Of a DNA stretch of 64,000 nucleotides, positions 9,163 to 17,510 are shown piece by piece. This DNA is from Gallionellaceae bacterium (lineage in GTDB: Bacteria; Pseudomonadota; Gammaproteobacteria; Burkholderiales; Gallionellaceae). Position 1 is the stretch's first letter, and the number at the start of each line of letters is the position of its first letter. The DNA lies in contig WSYA01000006.1 in assembly GCA_009773615.1 (NCBI GenBank), forward strand, positions 1 to 64,000, written 5' to 3'. A model generated the notes under the pieces. It saw only the letters and a list, made by a program, of their open reading frames with translations. It ran no database searches and had not been told where the DNA came from. The translations under genes were made by a program, and so were the position numbers.

Positions 9163-9783
9163 ATGAATCCGAAAGAACACTGGGACAAAGTCTATTCAAG
9201 CAAAGCCAGCGATGCGGTGAGCTGGTTCCAGCCGCACGCCGCCCTGTCGCTCGAACTCATCAAAGCCTCTGGAACGGGGCAAGACGCCAGCATCATCGAC
9301 GTGGGCGGCGGCGCTTCAACGCTGGTAGACGATCTCATCGCGAATGGCTACAGCGACCTGACCGTGCTCGACCTCTCTGCGGCTGCGCTGGACGCAGCCC
9401 GCCAACGCCTCGGGGCGCAAGGAAACAAAGTGAACTGGATCGAGGCCGATATCACCCGGGTGAAACTGCCCGTCAAACGCTACGACATCTGGCATGACCG
9501 CGCCGTGTTCCATTTCCTCACCACGCAGAAACAACGCGATGCCTACGTGCGCACCGTGTTTCATTCGGTCATGCCGGGCGGCCACGTCATCATCGCCACC
9601 TTCGCCGAAGACGGCCCCGAGCAATGCAGCGGGCTACCCGTGATGCGCTATCGCGCGGATGATTTGCACGACGAATTCGGCGATGCGTTCACCCTGCTGA
9701 AACACCAAAAGGAAGCGCACCAAACCCCGTTCGGGACCATGCAGCAGTTCGTCTATTGCTATTGCCGCCGCGCTGGCTTCTGA
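9163..9783 (+). CDS. class I SAM-dependent methyltransferase
   Basis: A 206-residue protein from MNPKEHWDKVY; GAGGA lies 6 nt before this ATG, so it is preferred over the in-frame ATG at 9139. The SAM-binding loop is IIDVGGGASTLVDDL (about 44-58), followed by VLDLS and a WIEADITR acidic segment, then WHDRAVFHFL. This N-terminal WxxxY...WFQ pattern is common in small methyltransferases of the TPMT/tellurite-resistance type. The substrate is unknown. It is transcribed away from the GGDEF-EAL gene and converges with oxyR. Confidence 0.85.
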   Translation: MNPKEHWDKVYSSKASDAVSWFQPHAALSLELIKASGTGQDASIIDVGGGASTLVDDLIANGYSDLTVLDLSAAALDAARQRLGAQGNKVNWIEADITRVKLPVKRYDIWHDRAVFHFLTTQKQRDAYVRTVFHSVMPGGHVIIATFAEDGPEQCSGLPVMRYRADDLHDEFGDAFTLLKHQKEAHQTPFGTMQQFVYCYCRRAGF

Positions 9784-9798
9784 TTCCCTGCCACACGA

Positions 9799-10704
9799 TC
9801 ACGCCAATTGCTTAATACCCGCGACCTTGGCTAGCGCAACTGCCTGCACCAGCGCCTCGATAGCCTGTGTGCGCGCAAAACTTTTGCGCCATGCCAATGC
9901 GATGCGCCGTGACGGAATAGGCTTGGCGAATGGAATGACTTTCAGCAAGCGGCTACGATAACGCGGACTGTTGGCCGAAGCAGGCAGCACGGTGATGCCG
10001 TGGCCGGAGGCGACTATGTTGCGTATGGTTTCCAGCGACGTTCCCTGCTGGATGTCCGCACCTTTACGGCTCAGGTCGGGGCAGGCTTCCGCCACCTGAT
10101 TGCTGAAACAGTGGCCGGAATTCAGCAGCAATACATTTTCTTGCGCCAGCTCGGGCGCTTTGATGCTGCGCCGTTCCGCCCAGCGGTGCTCGTTGTTGAC
10201 CAGCACTTCAAACGGTTCGTCATATAAAGGCTGCGTGAGGATGCTGCCATCGCCGAACGGCAACGCGATGACGATGACATCCAGCTTGCCGTTGCGCAGC
10301 AAGGCATCCAAATTCGCGGTGATGTTCTCTTCGATTTCCAACGGCATTCCCGGCGCGACCCTCTTCAGCGCGGGAATCAGATCGGGCAACAGATATGGGC
10401 CGACGCTGTGGATAACGCCGATGCGCAACGGCGCGGCAAGCTGGTTTTTGCCCTGAGTGGCGATCTCGCGGATACGTTCCGCCCCTTCCAGCACACGTTG
10501 CGCCTGCTCCACAATGGCTGTGCCAATGGGTGTGACGGTGACATCGCTCTTGCCGCGCTCGAATATCTTCAGGCCCAGATCCTCTTCCAGCTTCTGTATT
10601 GCCAGCGACAGCGCCGGCTGGCTGATAAACGACTTTTCGGCCGCGCGGCGGAAATTGCGCTCCTGTGCTACGGCGACGATGAAGCGCAGTTCGTTGAGCG
10701 TCAT
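9799..10704 (-). CDS. oxyR: OxyR-type LysR regulator (hydrogen-peroxide sensor)
   Basis: A LysR-family activator, 301 residues. The N-terminal winged helix (FRRAAEKSFISQPALSLAIQKLE) is followed by a substrate-binding-like domain. Both cysteines that form the peroxide-sensing disulfide in E. coli OxyR are present at the same numbers, Cys199 and Cys208, in GHC-x8-C. The gene stands divergently upstream of rubrerythrin, rubredoxin, rubredoxin reductase and Dps genes, a logical OxyR target set. An OxyR operator is plausible in 10832-10945 but I could not define one. Apart from CysB-like paralogues, no alternative fits. Confidence 0.92.
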   Translation of the reverse strand: MTLNELRFIVAVAQERNFRRAAEKSFISQPALSLAIQKLEEDLGLKIFERGKSDVTVTPIGTAIVEQAQRVLEGAERIREIATQGKNQLAAPLRIGVIHSVGPYLLPDLIPALKRVAPGMPLEIEENITANLDALLRNGKLDVIVIALPFGDGSILTQPLYDEPFEVLVNNEHRWAERRSIKAPELAQENVLLLNSGHCFSNQVAEACPDLSRKGADIQQGTSLETIRNIVASGHGITVLPASANSPRYRSRLLKVIPFAKPIPSRRIALAWRKSFARTQAIEALVQAVALAKVAGIKQLA

Positions 10705-10718
10705 AGCCCTCCTTGATT

Positions 10719-10831
10719 GTCATTCCGGCGTAGGCCGGAATCTAGTGCAGTTATCCAATGTGTAGTTGGTTTTGTCCCGCTTCGCGGAATTTGTTAAATC
10801 AACTGGATTCCGGCCTGCGCCGGAATGACGG
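10719..10831 (+). repeat. 113-bp palindrome-ended dispersed repeat, copy A
   Basis: The element begins GTCATTCCGGCGTAGGCCGG and ends with the inverse (CCGGAATGAC), around a conserved interior containing TTTTGTCCCGCTTCGCGGA. Copy B (14323-14435) aligns to its reverse complement over 113 bp with no gap, at roughly 80% identity by hand count. It lies 14 bp upstream of oxyR, between oxyR and rubrerythrin. It resembles non-autonomous intergenic repeats (REP/MITE type). Confidence 0.88.
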
Positions 10832-10945
10832 TGATTTGGATAGTAAATCAACTCGACTTAAACAATCAATTGGATTGATGGGTGGCGTAAGCCTACATTG
10901 CGGCCGTGGAAAGCAACCACATCACCAACCAAACAGGAGAGCAAC

Positions 10946-11419
10946 ATGAACCGGCCCGACATCAAAACCCATGCCAACCTGGAAGCGGCTTTCGCCGGCG
11001 AGTCCATGGCACATACCAAGTACCGTTATTTCGCCGCTATCGCACGCGCTGAAGGCAACGAGGAAGTGGCACGCATCTTCGAGGAAACTGCCGCGCAGGA
11101 AGTACAGCACGCGCTGGGGCATCTCGATCTGCTGTATCCCAAGTCCGAAATGACCACTCAGCGCTGCCTGCAAATGGCAATCGAGGGTGAGACTTACGAA
11201 TACACCGAGATGTATCCCGGCTTCCTCAAGACAGCCCAGCAGGAAGGCCATGTTGCCGCAACAGCTGAGATCAGCCAGCAGATCGCCGAATCGAAAGAGC
11301 ACGCCGAAATGTTCAGGACAACACTGGAAAAAGCGGCCAAGCGTTTCGCGGCACTGGCCAAGGTGGAAGAACGCCATGCCAACCAATACCGCGCCGCATT
11401 GGCCAAAGCTAGTGCTTAA
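10946..11419 (+). CDS. rubrerythrin-like diiron protein
   Basis: A 157-residue ferritin-like protein of the rubrerythrin family, likely a cytoplasmic NAD(P)H-linked peroxidase. Diiron ligand motifs are ESMAHTKY near residue 18, EETAAQEVQHA near 46-56, EGETYEYTEMYPGF near 80 and ESKEHAEMF near 112. The C-terminal rubredoxin domain of classical rubrerythrin is missing. A free rubredoxin is encoded 26 bp downstream, so the two functions are split. The start follows GGAG and gives MNRPDIKTHANLEAAFAGES, a typical rubrerythrin N-terminus. Confidence 0.93.
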   Translation: MNRPDIKTHANLEAAFAGESMAHTKYRYFAAIARAEGNEEVARIFEETAAQEVQHALGHLDLLYPKSEMTTQRCLQMAIEGETYEYTEMYPGFLKTAQQEGHVAATAEISQQIAESKEHAEMFRTTLEKAAKRFAALAKVEERHANQYRAALAKASA

Positions 11420-11445
11420 TACTTAACGACTAATAGGAGAACAAC

Positions 11446-11610
11446 ATGAAAGTCTGGCAATGTGTGGTGTGCGGTTTCATTTACAACGAGGCAGAGGGTT
11501 TGCCGGATGAAGACATCAAACCCGGTACGGCATGGGCGAGCATCCCAGAAGATTGGGCGTGCCCGGATTGCGGCGTAGCCAAAGCCGACTTCGAAATGAT
11601 CGAGGTCTAG
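11446..11610 (+). CDS. rubredoxin
   Basis: A 54-residue electron carrier with one Fe(SCys)4 site. It starts [18 protein letters not shown] and has the second CPDCG pair near residue 39; the four cysteines (CxxCG ... CPDCG) and the PGTAW and IPEDW loops are all present. The Shine-Dalgarno is AGGAG before the ATG at 11446. It sits between rubrerythrin and rubredoxin reductase and would pass electrons from the reductase to rubrerythrin. Confidence 0.97.
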   Translation: MKVWQCVVCGFIYNEAEGLPDEDIKPGTAWASIPEDWACPDCGVAKADFEMIEV

Positions 11611-11628
11611 CGCGCAAGGAGCATGGGC

Positions 11629-12909
11629 ATGGATAAGAAACGCATCGTAGTACTGGGCAGCGGCTTGGCCGGATACACGCTGATACGCGAACTGCGCAAA
11701 CTGGATAAGACCATCCCTGTCACGCTGGTCTCGCGCGACAGCGGCGACTACTATTCCAAGCCCATGCTCTCCAACGCACTGGCGCAGGGCAAGGATGCCG
11801 CCGGACTGGTACTCACACTGGCAGCCGAAATGGCACAACAGCTCAATATCGAATTGCACAGCCATTGCGAGGTGAGCACTATCGATACGGTCGGCAATCG
11901 CGTAGTGACGACACAGGGAACGCTGGAGTACGACCGTCTGGTGCTTGCGTTAGGGGCCGACCCCATCCGCATTCCGCTACAGGGGGACGCCGCCGATGCG
12001 GTGTTGTCGGTCAACGACATCGCCGACTATGCAGGCTTCCGCGAGCAGTTGCAAAAGCCCGGTATTAAAAAAACCGTTCGCGAACCCGTCGAAACCCACT
12101 CATTGGTAGCGGCTGCGACAGGCTCAGTCCAAACGGATATTGTAATTATGGGCGGCGGACTCATCGGTTGCGAGTTCGCCAACGACCTCGCAGCAGCGGG
12201 CTATACCGTCAGCGTCATCGACCCCGGCGCATATCCGCTCGCCAGCCTGATGCCGGAAGATGCGGGCAAACAACTGCTCGCGCCGCTTGCCGCGATCGGT
12301 GTCGATTGGCGCTTCGGCACCTCGGTCAGCCGTGTGGATCGCGCGGCATCCGGCTATTTGCTGACGTTGGCAGATGGCGCGCAACTGCAGACAGGCCTCG
12401 TACTGTCCGCCATCGGCCTGCGCCCGCGCATCGCGTTAGCAAAAGAAGCGGGCCTGAGCGTAAATCGCGGCATCGCGGTAGATGCTTATCTGCGCAGCAG
12501 CGACGCATCGGTGTTCGCGCTAGGCGACTGCGCCGAGATCGCAGGGCGTGTACAACCCTTCGTTCTGCCCATCATGCATGCCGCGCGCGCCTTGGCAAAA
12601 ACGCTGGCCGGCGCAGAGACGCAAGTAATTTTTCCTGCCATGCCGGTCGTGGTAAAGACGCCGACCCATCCCATTGCCGTGCTGCCCGTCGCGCGCGATG
12701 CAGTCGGCAACTGGCGGACACTGGCATCCGGCGATGGAGTGAAGATAGTATTTGTTGATGCGGAGCAACGCATGACAGGATTTGTACTAACCGGACAATA
12801 TGCGGGAGAACGTAACGCAATGACAAAACAAGTCGGGCAAACTTTGGCCGTCGATGCAGAGGCGGGCAATGGTGATAACATCATCACCGCAGATAGCGCA
12901 ATCGCATGA
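11629..12909 (+). CDS. NADH:rubredoxin reductase (FAD-dependent pyridine nucleotide-disulfide family)
   Basis: A flavoprotein, about 426 residues, that reduces rubredoxin with NAD(P)H. The FAD-binding GxGxxG is in VVLGSGLAGYTLIREL at the N-terminus, the second Rossmann motif is IVIMGGGLIGCEFANDL near 175, and the FAD-ribityl motif is VFALGDCAEI near 300. An ATG at 11623 lies only 1 nt from the AAGGAG site; the ATG at 11629 has better spacing and is preferred. It directly follows rubredoxin, completing an NADH - reductase - rubredoxin - rubrerythrin chain. Confidence 0.92.
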   Translation: MDKKRIVVLGSGLAGYTLIRELRKLDKTIPVTLVSRDSGDYYSKPMLSNALAQGKDAAGLVLTLAAEMAQQLNIELHSHCEVSTIDTVGNRVVTTQGTLEYDRLVLALGADPIRIPLQGDAADAVLSVNDIADYAGFREQLQKPGIKKTVREPVETHSLVAAATGSVQTDIVIMGGGLIGCEFANDLAAAGYTVSVIDPGAYPLASLMPEDAGKQLLAPLAAIGVDWRFGTSVSRVDRAASGYLLTLADGAQLQTGLVLSAIGLRPRIALAKEAGLSVNRGIAVDAYLRSSDASVFALGDCAEIAGRVQPFVLPIMHAARALAKTLAGAETQVIFPAMPVVVKTPTHPIAVLPVARDAVGNWRTLASGDGVKIVFVDAEQRMTGFVLTGQYAGERNAMTKQVGQTLAVDAEAGNGDNIITADSAIA

Positions 12910-12948
12910 CGGCATCACCCTTTCGATAACCGGACAAGGAGAACGATC

Positions 12949-13431
12949 ATGAGCAAAATCACCCCCATCAATATCGGTATCAGCGAAAAAGACCGCAAGA
13001 AAATCGCCGACGGCTTGGGTCGCATGCTGGCCGACAGCTACACCCTCTACCTCAAGACCCACAACTTCCATTGGAACGTCACCGGCCCGATGTTCCAGAC
13101 CCTGCATCTGATGTTCATGACCCAGTACAACGAAATCTGGATGGCGGTGGATATGGTGGCAGAACGCATCCGCGCGCTGGGCTACCCGGCTCCCGGCACA
13201 TACAAAGAGTTCGCCGCGCTCACCAGCATCGAAGACAGCAAAGGTGTGCCGAACGCGAAAGAAATGATCAGCCAACTCGTCGCCGGGCAAGAAGCCGTGG
13301 TGCGCACCGCACGCGCGGTGCTGCCCATCGCCGAGAAAGCGGGCGACCAGCCGACAGTCGATTTGCTCTCCGCACGGATGCAGGTGCATGAGCAGAATGC
13401 GTGGATGCTAAGGAGTTTGTTAGAGGAATAA
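12949..13431 (+). CDS. dps: Dps-family DNA-binding ferritin
   Basis: A 160-residue miniferritin. The ferroxidase-site residues that lie between dimer partners are recognisable: KTHNFHWNVTGPMF (about 36-49) and the QYNEIWMAVDMVAERIRALG helix (about 62-81). Such proteins form dodecamers, oxidise Fe(II) with H2O2 and store the mineral. The start follows AAGGAG. It closes the oxygen-defence run and converges with ubiA, 6 bp away, with no terminator visible between them. Confidence 0.95.
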   Translation: MSKITPINIGISEKDRKKIADGLGRMLADSYTLYLKTHNFHWNVTGPMFQTLHLMFMTQYNEIWMAVDMVAERIRALGYPAPGTYKEFAALTSIEDSKGVPNAKEMISQLVAGQEAVVRTARAVLPIAEKAGDQPTVDLLSARMQVHEQNAWMLRSLLEE

Positions 13432-13437
13432 GCGATG

Positions 13438-14304
13438 TTAAATGCGCAATAAATAATCGAGTACGATCCCCGCGAACACCGCCGCCCCGAACCAGTTGTT
13501 ATGCAGAAAAGCCGCGAAGCATTTTTCGCGGCTTCTGTCTTTGATGAGCCGGTAGTGGTACAGCGCTATGCCTTCCGCGATGACCAGCCCCACGAAGTAA
13601 GCCGCCCCCAACCCCGCCATCAGCCCCACCACCGCCAGCAACGCTAAGGTGATGCCGTAACAGGCCATCACCGCCAACACGTCGTATTTGCCGAAGAACA
13701 GCGCCGAGGAGTGGATGCCGAGATGGATGTCGTCGTCCCTATCCACCATCGCGTATTCGGTGTCGTAGGCGATGGCCCAGAACACATTGGCGAGCAGCAG
13801 CACCCACGCCACGGACGGCACCTCGCCTAACGTTGCGGCGAATGCCATCGGGATGCCAAAGCCGAAGGCGATGCCGAGATAGGCCTGCGGGATGGCGAGA
13901 AAGCGTTTGGTGAACGGGTAGCTGGCGGCGAGAAACACGGCGGGAAATGACAACATCCAGGTCAGCGGATTAAGCGGCAGGATCAGCAAAAATGAAACAA
14001 ATGCCAGCACGACAGCCAGCCATACGGTTTCGCGTTCGCTCACTTTCCCGCTAGTAAGCGGACGATTTTTGGTGCGCTGCACGTGCTTGTCGATATGGCG
14101 GTCGGCGTAGTCGTTGATCACGCAGCCCGCCGAGCGCATCAGCGTGGTGCCGAGAGCAAAGATGAACACGATGAGCCAGGAAGGATGTCCGGCGCTGGCG
14201 ATCCACACGCCCCATAACGTCGGCCACAACAGCAAGAGGATGCCGATGGGACGGTGCAGGCGGGTGAGTTGAATGTAGAGGCGCAGGCGGTCGGTGAGGT
14301 TCAT
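13438..14304 (-). CDS. ubiA: 4-hydroxybenzoate polyprenyltransferase UbiA
   Basis: An integral membrane prenyltransferase that attaches the polyprenyl tail to 4-hydroxybenzoate in ubiquinone synthesis. At 288 residues it is full length, with eight to nine hydrophobic segments. Both Mg-diphosphate motifs are present: [11 protein letters not shown] near residue 64 and [10 protein letters not shown] near 188. ubiC, which makes its substrate, lies upstream on the same strand, separated by repeat copy B. Confidence 0.96.
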   Translation of the reverse strand: MNLTDRLRLYIQLTRLHRPIGILLLLWPTLWGVWIASAGHPSWLIVFIFALGTTLMRSAGCVINDYADRHIDKHVQRTKNRPLTSGKVSERETVWLAVVLAFVSFLLILPLNPLTWMLSFPAVFLAASYPFTKRFLAIPQAYLGIAFGFGIPMAFAATLGEVPSVAWVLLLANVFWAIAYDTEYAMVDRDDDIHLGIHSSALFFGKYDVLAVMACYGITLALLAVVGLMAGLGAAYFVGLVIAEGIALYHYRLIKDRSREKCFAAFLHNNWFGAAVFAGIVLDYLLRI

Positions 14305-14322
14305 GGCGCAATTTTACCTGCT

Positions 14323-14435
14323 CCGTCATTCCCGCGCAGACGGGAATCCAGATGATTTATTAATTTCTGCGAAGCAGGGCAAAACCAATTGCACATTAGG
14401 TAACTACACTGGATTCCCGCTTGCGCGGGAATGAC
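14323..14435 (-). repeat. 113-bp palindrome-ended dispersed repeat, copy B
   Basis: The reverse complement of this stretch aligns to 10719-10831 end to end. The outer arms differ between copies, but in matched pairs (CCGG/CCGG in A, CCCG/CGGG in B), so the hairpin is preserved. It lies between ubiC (6 bp after its stop) and ubiA (19 bp before its start) and would be transcribed with both. Confidence 0.88.
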
Positions 14436-14440
14436 GTAAT

Positions 14441-14968
14441 TTATTTGAGTTTCAATATCTCCGGCAAAAATACTTCCGTCACCAACAGCGGTGCGCCATG
14501 CAACTGAAACAACGAGCGCCGCGCCCATAGCCTGTCGGGTGCATCGCCCAATACGGCGGCAGCGCTTTGATACAGGGGGTGATGGAACTGCAATGCTTTG
14601 TAACGCAGCGGTTGGCGTACCACCAGAGGATGCGTAAACAGCAGTGTGCCGAGCGAACGGTTGCCCAAGCCGCGCATCGCCTTCCAAGCTCCGTGCAGAT
14701 CGGCATAAGCACAGGTGCTGTGCGCGAACACCACCGGCTTGCCATCGGCATACAAAAACACTTCACGCGAAAATGCGTAGCGGTCATACGGGACACCCAG
14801 GAGCGCGGCTTCGTCGTAACCCACACGCGCCAAACCGCTATGCAAGGGACGCACGGTGAAAAGCTTGCAGCGCTGCTGGATACGTCGCGTGAGCGAGCCT
14901 TCATCGCGCAGCCACGGTGTGAAGGCTGCCGCACCAAGCAGTAGACTTTGCCAATAATGATCACGCAT
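14441..14968 (-). CDS. ubiC: chorismate pyruvate-lyase UbiC
   Basis: Splits chorismate into 4-hydroxybenzoate and pyruvate, the first committed ubiquinone step. The protein has 175 residues from MRDHYWQSLL. The characteristic C-terminal LVTEVFLPE contains the catalytic glutamate, and the SREVFLYADGKPVVFAHS segment near residue 70 is typical. The start at 14968 overlaps the recG stop by 8 bp, showing translational coupling. Upstream in-frame ATGs lie inside recG and are not needed. Confidence 0.92.
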   Translation of the reverse strand: MRDHYWQSLLLGAAAFTPWLRDEGSLTRRIQQRCKLFTVRPLHSGLARVGYDEAALLGVPYDRYAFSREVFLYADGKPVVFAHSTCAYADLHGAWKAMRGLGNRSLGTLLFTHPLVVRQPLRYKALQFHHPLYQSAAAVLGDAPDRLWARRSLFQLHGAPLLVTEVFLPEILKLK

Positions 14969-16988
14969 GCAAAAAATCCGGTTTGTTCGCCATCCAGCGT
15001 TGCAAATGTGCGTGCGCCACGGCAGGCGCATCGCGTAAAAGTTCGTCGGCCAAGGTGCGGGCAGTTTCCAATAATTTCGCGTCTTCGTTGATGTCGGCAA
15101 AACGCAGCATGGCCACGCCGCTTTGGCGCGCGCCCAGCAATTCGCCGGGGCCGCGCAGACGCAAATCCTGCTGCGCGATCTCGAAACCGTCGGTGTTCTC
15201 GAAGATAATTTTCAAACGCGCCCGCGCCAGTTCCGACAACGGTTGCTGGAACAATAACACGCACAGGCTCTCCGCCGCGCCGCGCCCCACGCGTCCGCGC
15301 AATTGATGCAGTTGCGCCAACCCCATGCGTTCGGCGTGTTCGATCACCATCAGACTGGCGTTGGGCACATCGACGCCCACTTCGATGACGGTGGTGGCGA
15401 CCAGCAGATGCACGTCGCCCGCCTTGAACGCCGCCATCACGCGCGCTTTCTCCGCGTTGTCCATTTTGCCGTGCACCAGCCCCACGCTGAACTCGGGAAA
15501 AATTTGCGTGAGCGTTTCATAGGTGTCTATCGCCGTTTGCAATTGCAGCGCTTCCGATTCGTCGATGAGCGGACACACCCAATAGGCTTGGCGCTGCTGC
15601 AAACAGGCGGTGCGCACGCGCGCGAACACTTCTTCGCGGCGCGTGTCGTTGATGAGTTTGGTGACGATGGGCGTGCGTCCGGGCGGCAGCTCGTCGATCA
15701 CCGACACATCGAGATCGGCGTAGTAGCTCATCGCCAGTGTGCGCGGAATGGGGGTGGCGCTCATCATGAGTTGGTGCGGCTCGTTGCCCTTGCCTCTAAG
15801 CGCCAGACGCTGTTGCACCCCGAACTTGTGCTGCTCATCGACGATGACCAAACCGAGTTTGCTGAATTCGACCGAAGCCTGAAACAGCGCGTGCGTGCCG
15901 ACTGCAATCTGCGTATCACCCTGCGCGATGCGCTCGGCGGCGACGGTTTTGTCTTTTTTCTTCAGGCTACCGGAGAGCCATACCGGGCTGATACCGAGCG
16001 GCTCCAGCCAGTCGCGCAGCTTCAGATAATGCTGTTCGGCGAGTATCTCGGTAGGCGCCATAAAGGCGACCTGAAAACCGTTCTCGATGGCCTGCAACGC
16101 GGCGAGCGCCGCAACGACAGTCTTGCCACTGCCGACATCGCCTTGCAGCAGCCGCTGCATGGGATGGGCTTGCGCCAAATCATGGCGTATCTCTTGCAGC
16201 ACTTTTTGCTGTGCGCGCGTCAGCGCGAACGGTAGCGCTTTGAGCAATGCCGAACTATGGAAATCATGCGCTGTGAGTTGCGGTGCGATGCGCTCATGGC
16301 GTTTGCGGTAATGCACGCGCATGGAAAGCTGCTGCGCCAACAGCTCATCGAACTTGATGCGCCGCCACGCGGGGTGCGCGCGCTCAAGCAGCGCGGCCTC
16401 GTCGATCTGCGGCGGCGGATTGTGCAGCAACTGCACGCTATCGTCGAAAGCGGGCAGACGCAATTTTTGCAACAGGTCGGCGGGCAAGGTGTCGTTCAGT
16501 TCCACCGAGTTCAGCGCGGCGAGAATATACTTGCGCAACGTGGGCTGCGGCAGTCCGGCAGTAGTGGGGTAGACCGGCGTGAGCGCCTGCTTGAGTGCCT
16601 TGTTCTCGCCCCCGGCATGGCACTTGGGATGCACCATCTCCATGCCGAAATAACCTTCGCGCGCTTCGCCTAGCGCGCGAATCTTTTTGCCGATGGCGAG
16701 CTGTTTCTGCTGGCTCGGATAAAAATTCAGGAAGCGCAAAAACAAAATACCGCTGTCGTCCTGCAACTGGCAAATCAGACTGCGGCGCGGGCGATACGCC
16801 ACTTCGCTGTGGATGATCTCGCCCTCTGCCTGCGCAGTTTCGCCCGGCACCAGATCGTCGATGCGCGTGATCTGCGTCTCGTCCTCATAGCGCAGGGGCA
16901 AGTGCAATACCAGATCGAACGGCGTGTGGATGCCGAGCTTGGTGAGCTTGATTTGGACGGCGGGAGGGATTTTGATGGAAGGATTCAC
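14961..16988 (-). CDS. recG: ATP-dependent DNA helicase RecG
   Basis: Reverses stalled replication forks and migrates branched DNA. About 675 residues. The wedge/OB domain is N-terminal, Walker A is LLQGDVGSGKTVVAALA (about residue 278), the DEQH box is IVDEQHKFG (about 382), and the C-terminal TRG-like region LHQLRGRVGRG is present. I choose the GTG at 16988 (VNPSIKIPPAV...). An in-frame TTG at 17027 would add 13 residues encoded by a palindromic repeat. The gene overlaps ubiC by 8 bp. Confidence 0.95.
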   Translation of the reverse strand: MNPSIKIPPAVQIKLTKLGIHTPFDLVLHLPLRYEDETQITRIDDLVPGETAQAEGEIIHSEVAYRPRRSLICQLQDDSGILFLRFLNFYPSQQKQLAIGKKIRALGEAREGYFGMEMVHPKCHAGGENKALKQALTPVYPTTAGLPQPTLRKYILAALNSVELNDTLPADLLQKLRLPAFDDSVQLLHNPPPQIDEAALLERAHPAWRRIKFDELLAQQLSMRVHYRKRHERIAPQLTAHDFHSSALLKALPFALTRAQQKVLQEIRHDLAQAHPMQRLLQGDVGSGKTVVAALAALQAIENGFQVAFMAPTEILAEQHYLKLRDWLEPLGISPVWLSGSLKKKDKTVAAERIAQGDTQIAVGTHALFQASVEFSKLGLVIVDEQHKFGVQQRLALRGKGNEPHQLMMSATPIPRTLAMSYYADLDVSVIDELPPGRTPIVTKLINDTRREEVFARVRTACLQQRQAYWVCPLIDESEALQLQTAIDTYETLTQIFPEFSVGLVHGKMDNAEKARVMAAFKAGDVHLLVATTVIEVGVDVPNASLMVIEHAERMGLAQLHQLRGRVGRGAAESLCVLLFQQPLSELARARLKIIFENTDGFEIAQQDLRLRGPGELLGARQSGVAMLRFADINEDAKLLETARTLADELLRDAPAVAHAHLQRWMANKPDFLHA

Positions 16989-17002
16989 AAACTTAAAATC
17001 TA

Positions 17003-17091
17003 AAACCTTTGTCCGCAGATTGCGCAAATTTCACAGACTAAGAACCGAACCAAAACTGCGTGAATCTGCGTAATCCGCGGATAAAAGGTTT
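17003..17091. repeat. imperfect inverted repeat between ridA and recG
   Basis: The left arm (about 17003-17036, containing CCTTTGTCCGCAGATT) is complementary, with a few mismatches, to the right arm (about 17055-17091, containing AATCCGCGGATAAAAGG). The loop is about 18 nt. It resembles dispersed 'CTGCGTGAATCTGCG' repeats seen in many genomes. The right arm reaches the ridA stop region and the left arm enters the recG leader. Confidence 0.7.
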
Positions 17092-17092
17092 G

Positions 17093-17479
17093 TTATTCCT
17101 GAATAAACATCACGCCATCCGCCTCGACCAGCGCATTGCGCGGCAATGATGCCACGCCGACAGCGGCGCGTGCGGGATAGGGTTGATGGAAATAAGTCGC
17201 CATCGCCTCGTTCACTTTGGCGAAATGCGCGAGATCGGTCAAAAAGATGTTGAGCTTCACCACATCGTTCATGCTGCCGCCCGCCGCGTCGGCGACCGCG
17301 CGCAGGTTCTGGAACACGCGATGAATCTGCGCTTCGATACCTTCGACCATCTGCATGGTATTGGGGTCGAGGCCGATCTGGCCGGAGAGGTACACGGTGT
17401 TGTCTACGCGCACCGCTTGCGAATAAGTGCCGATGGCGGCGGGGGCATCGGGAGTTTGAATGACGGTCTTGTTGGACAT
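17093..17479 (-). CDS. ridA: RidA-family reactive intermediate deaminase
   Basis: Hydrolyses reactive enamine/imine intermediates produced by PLP enzymes such as threonine dehydratase. The protein has 128 residues from [22 protein letters not shown] lies 7 nt before this start at 17479. Signature segments are [23 protein letters not shown] (positions about 17376-17440), [20 protein letters not shown] and the C-terminal [18 protein letters not shown] containing the catalytic arginine. It sits upstream of recG on the same strand. Confidence 0.94.
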   Translation of the reverse strand: MSNKTVIQTPDAPAAIGTYSQAVRVDNTVYLSGQIGLDPNTMQMVEGIEAQIHRVFQNLRAVADAAGGSMNDVVKLNIFLTDLAHFAKVNEAMATYFHQPYPARAAVGVASLPRNALVEADGVMFIQE

Positions 17480-17510
17480 GGCTGGCTCCTGTATTTTTGA
17501 ATGACGCATT

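Noticed and set aside
10832-10945. OxyR binding site
   Set aside because: A partial ATAG-type element (GATAGTAAATC) is present, but the spaced tetranucleotide pattern of a true site cannot be completed by eye.
10758-10949. Short forward frame reading out of repeat copy A
   Set aside because: Its translated end (CPASRNLLNQLDSGLRRNDG) is the well-known artefact peptide encoded by such repeats.
15303-16235. Forward open frame of 310 codons inside recG
   Set aside because: Antisense to conserved RecG helicase motifs; Arg/His/Gln-rich with no recognisable domain.
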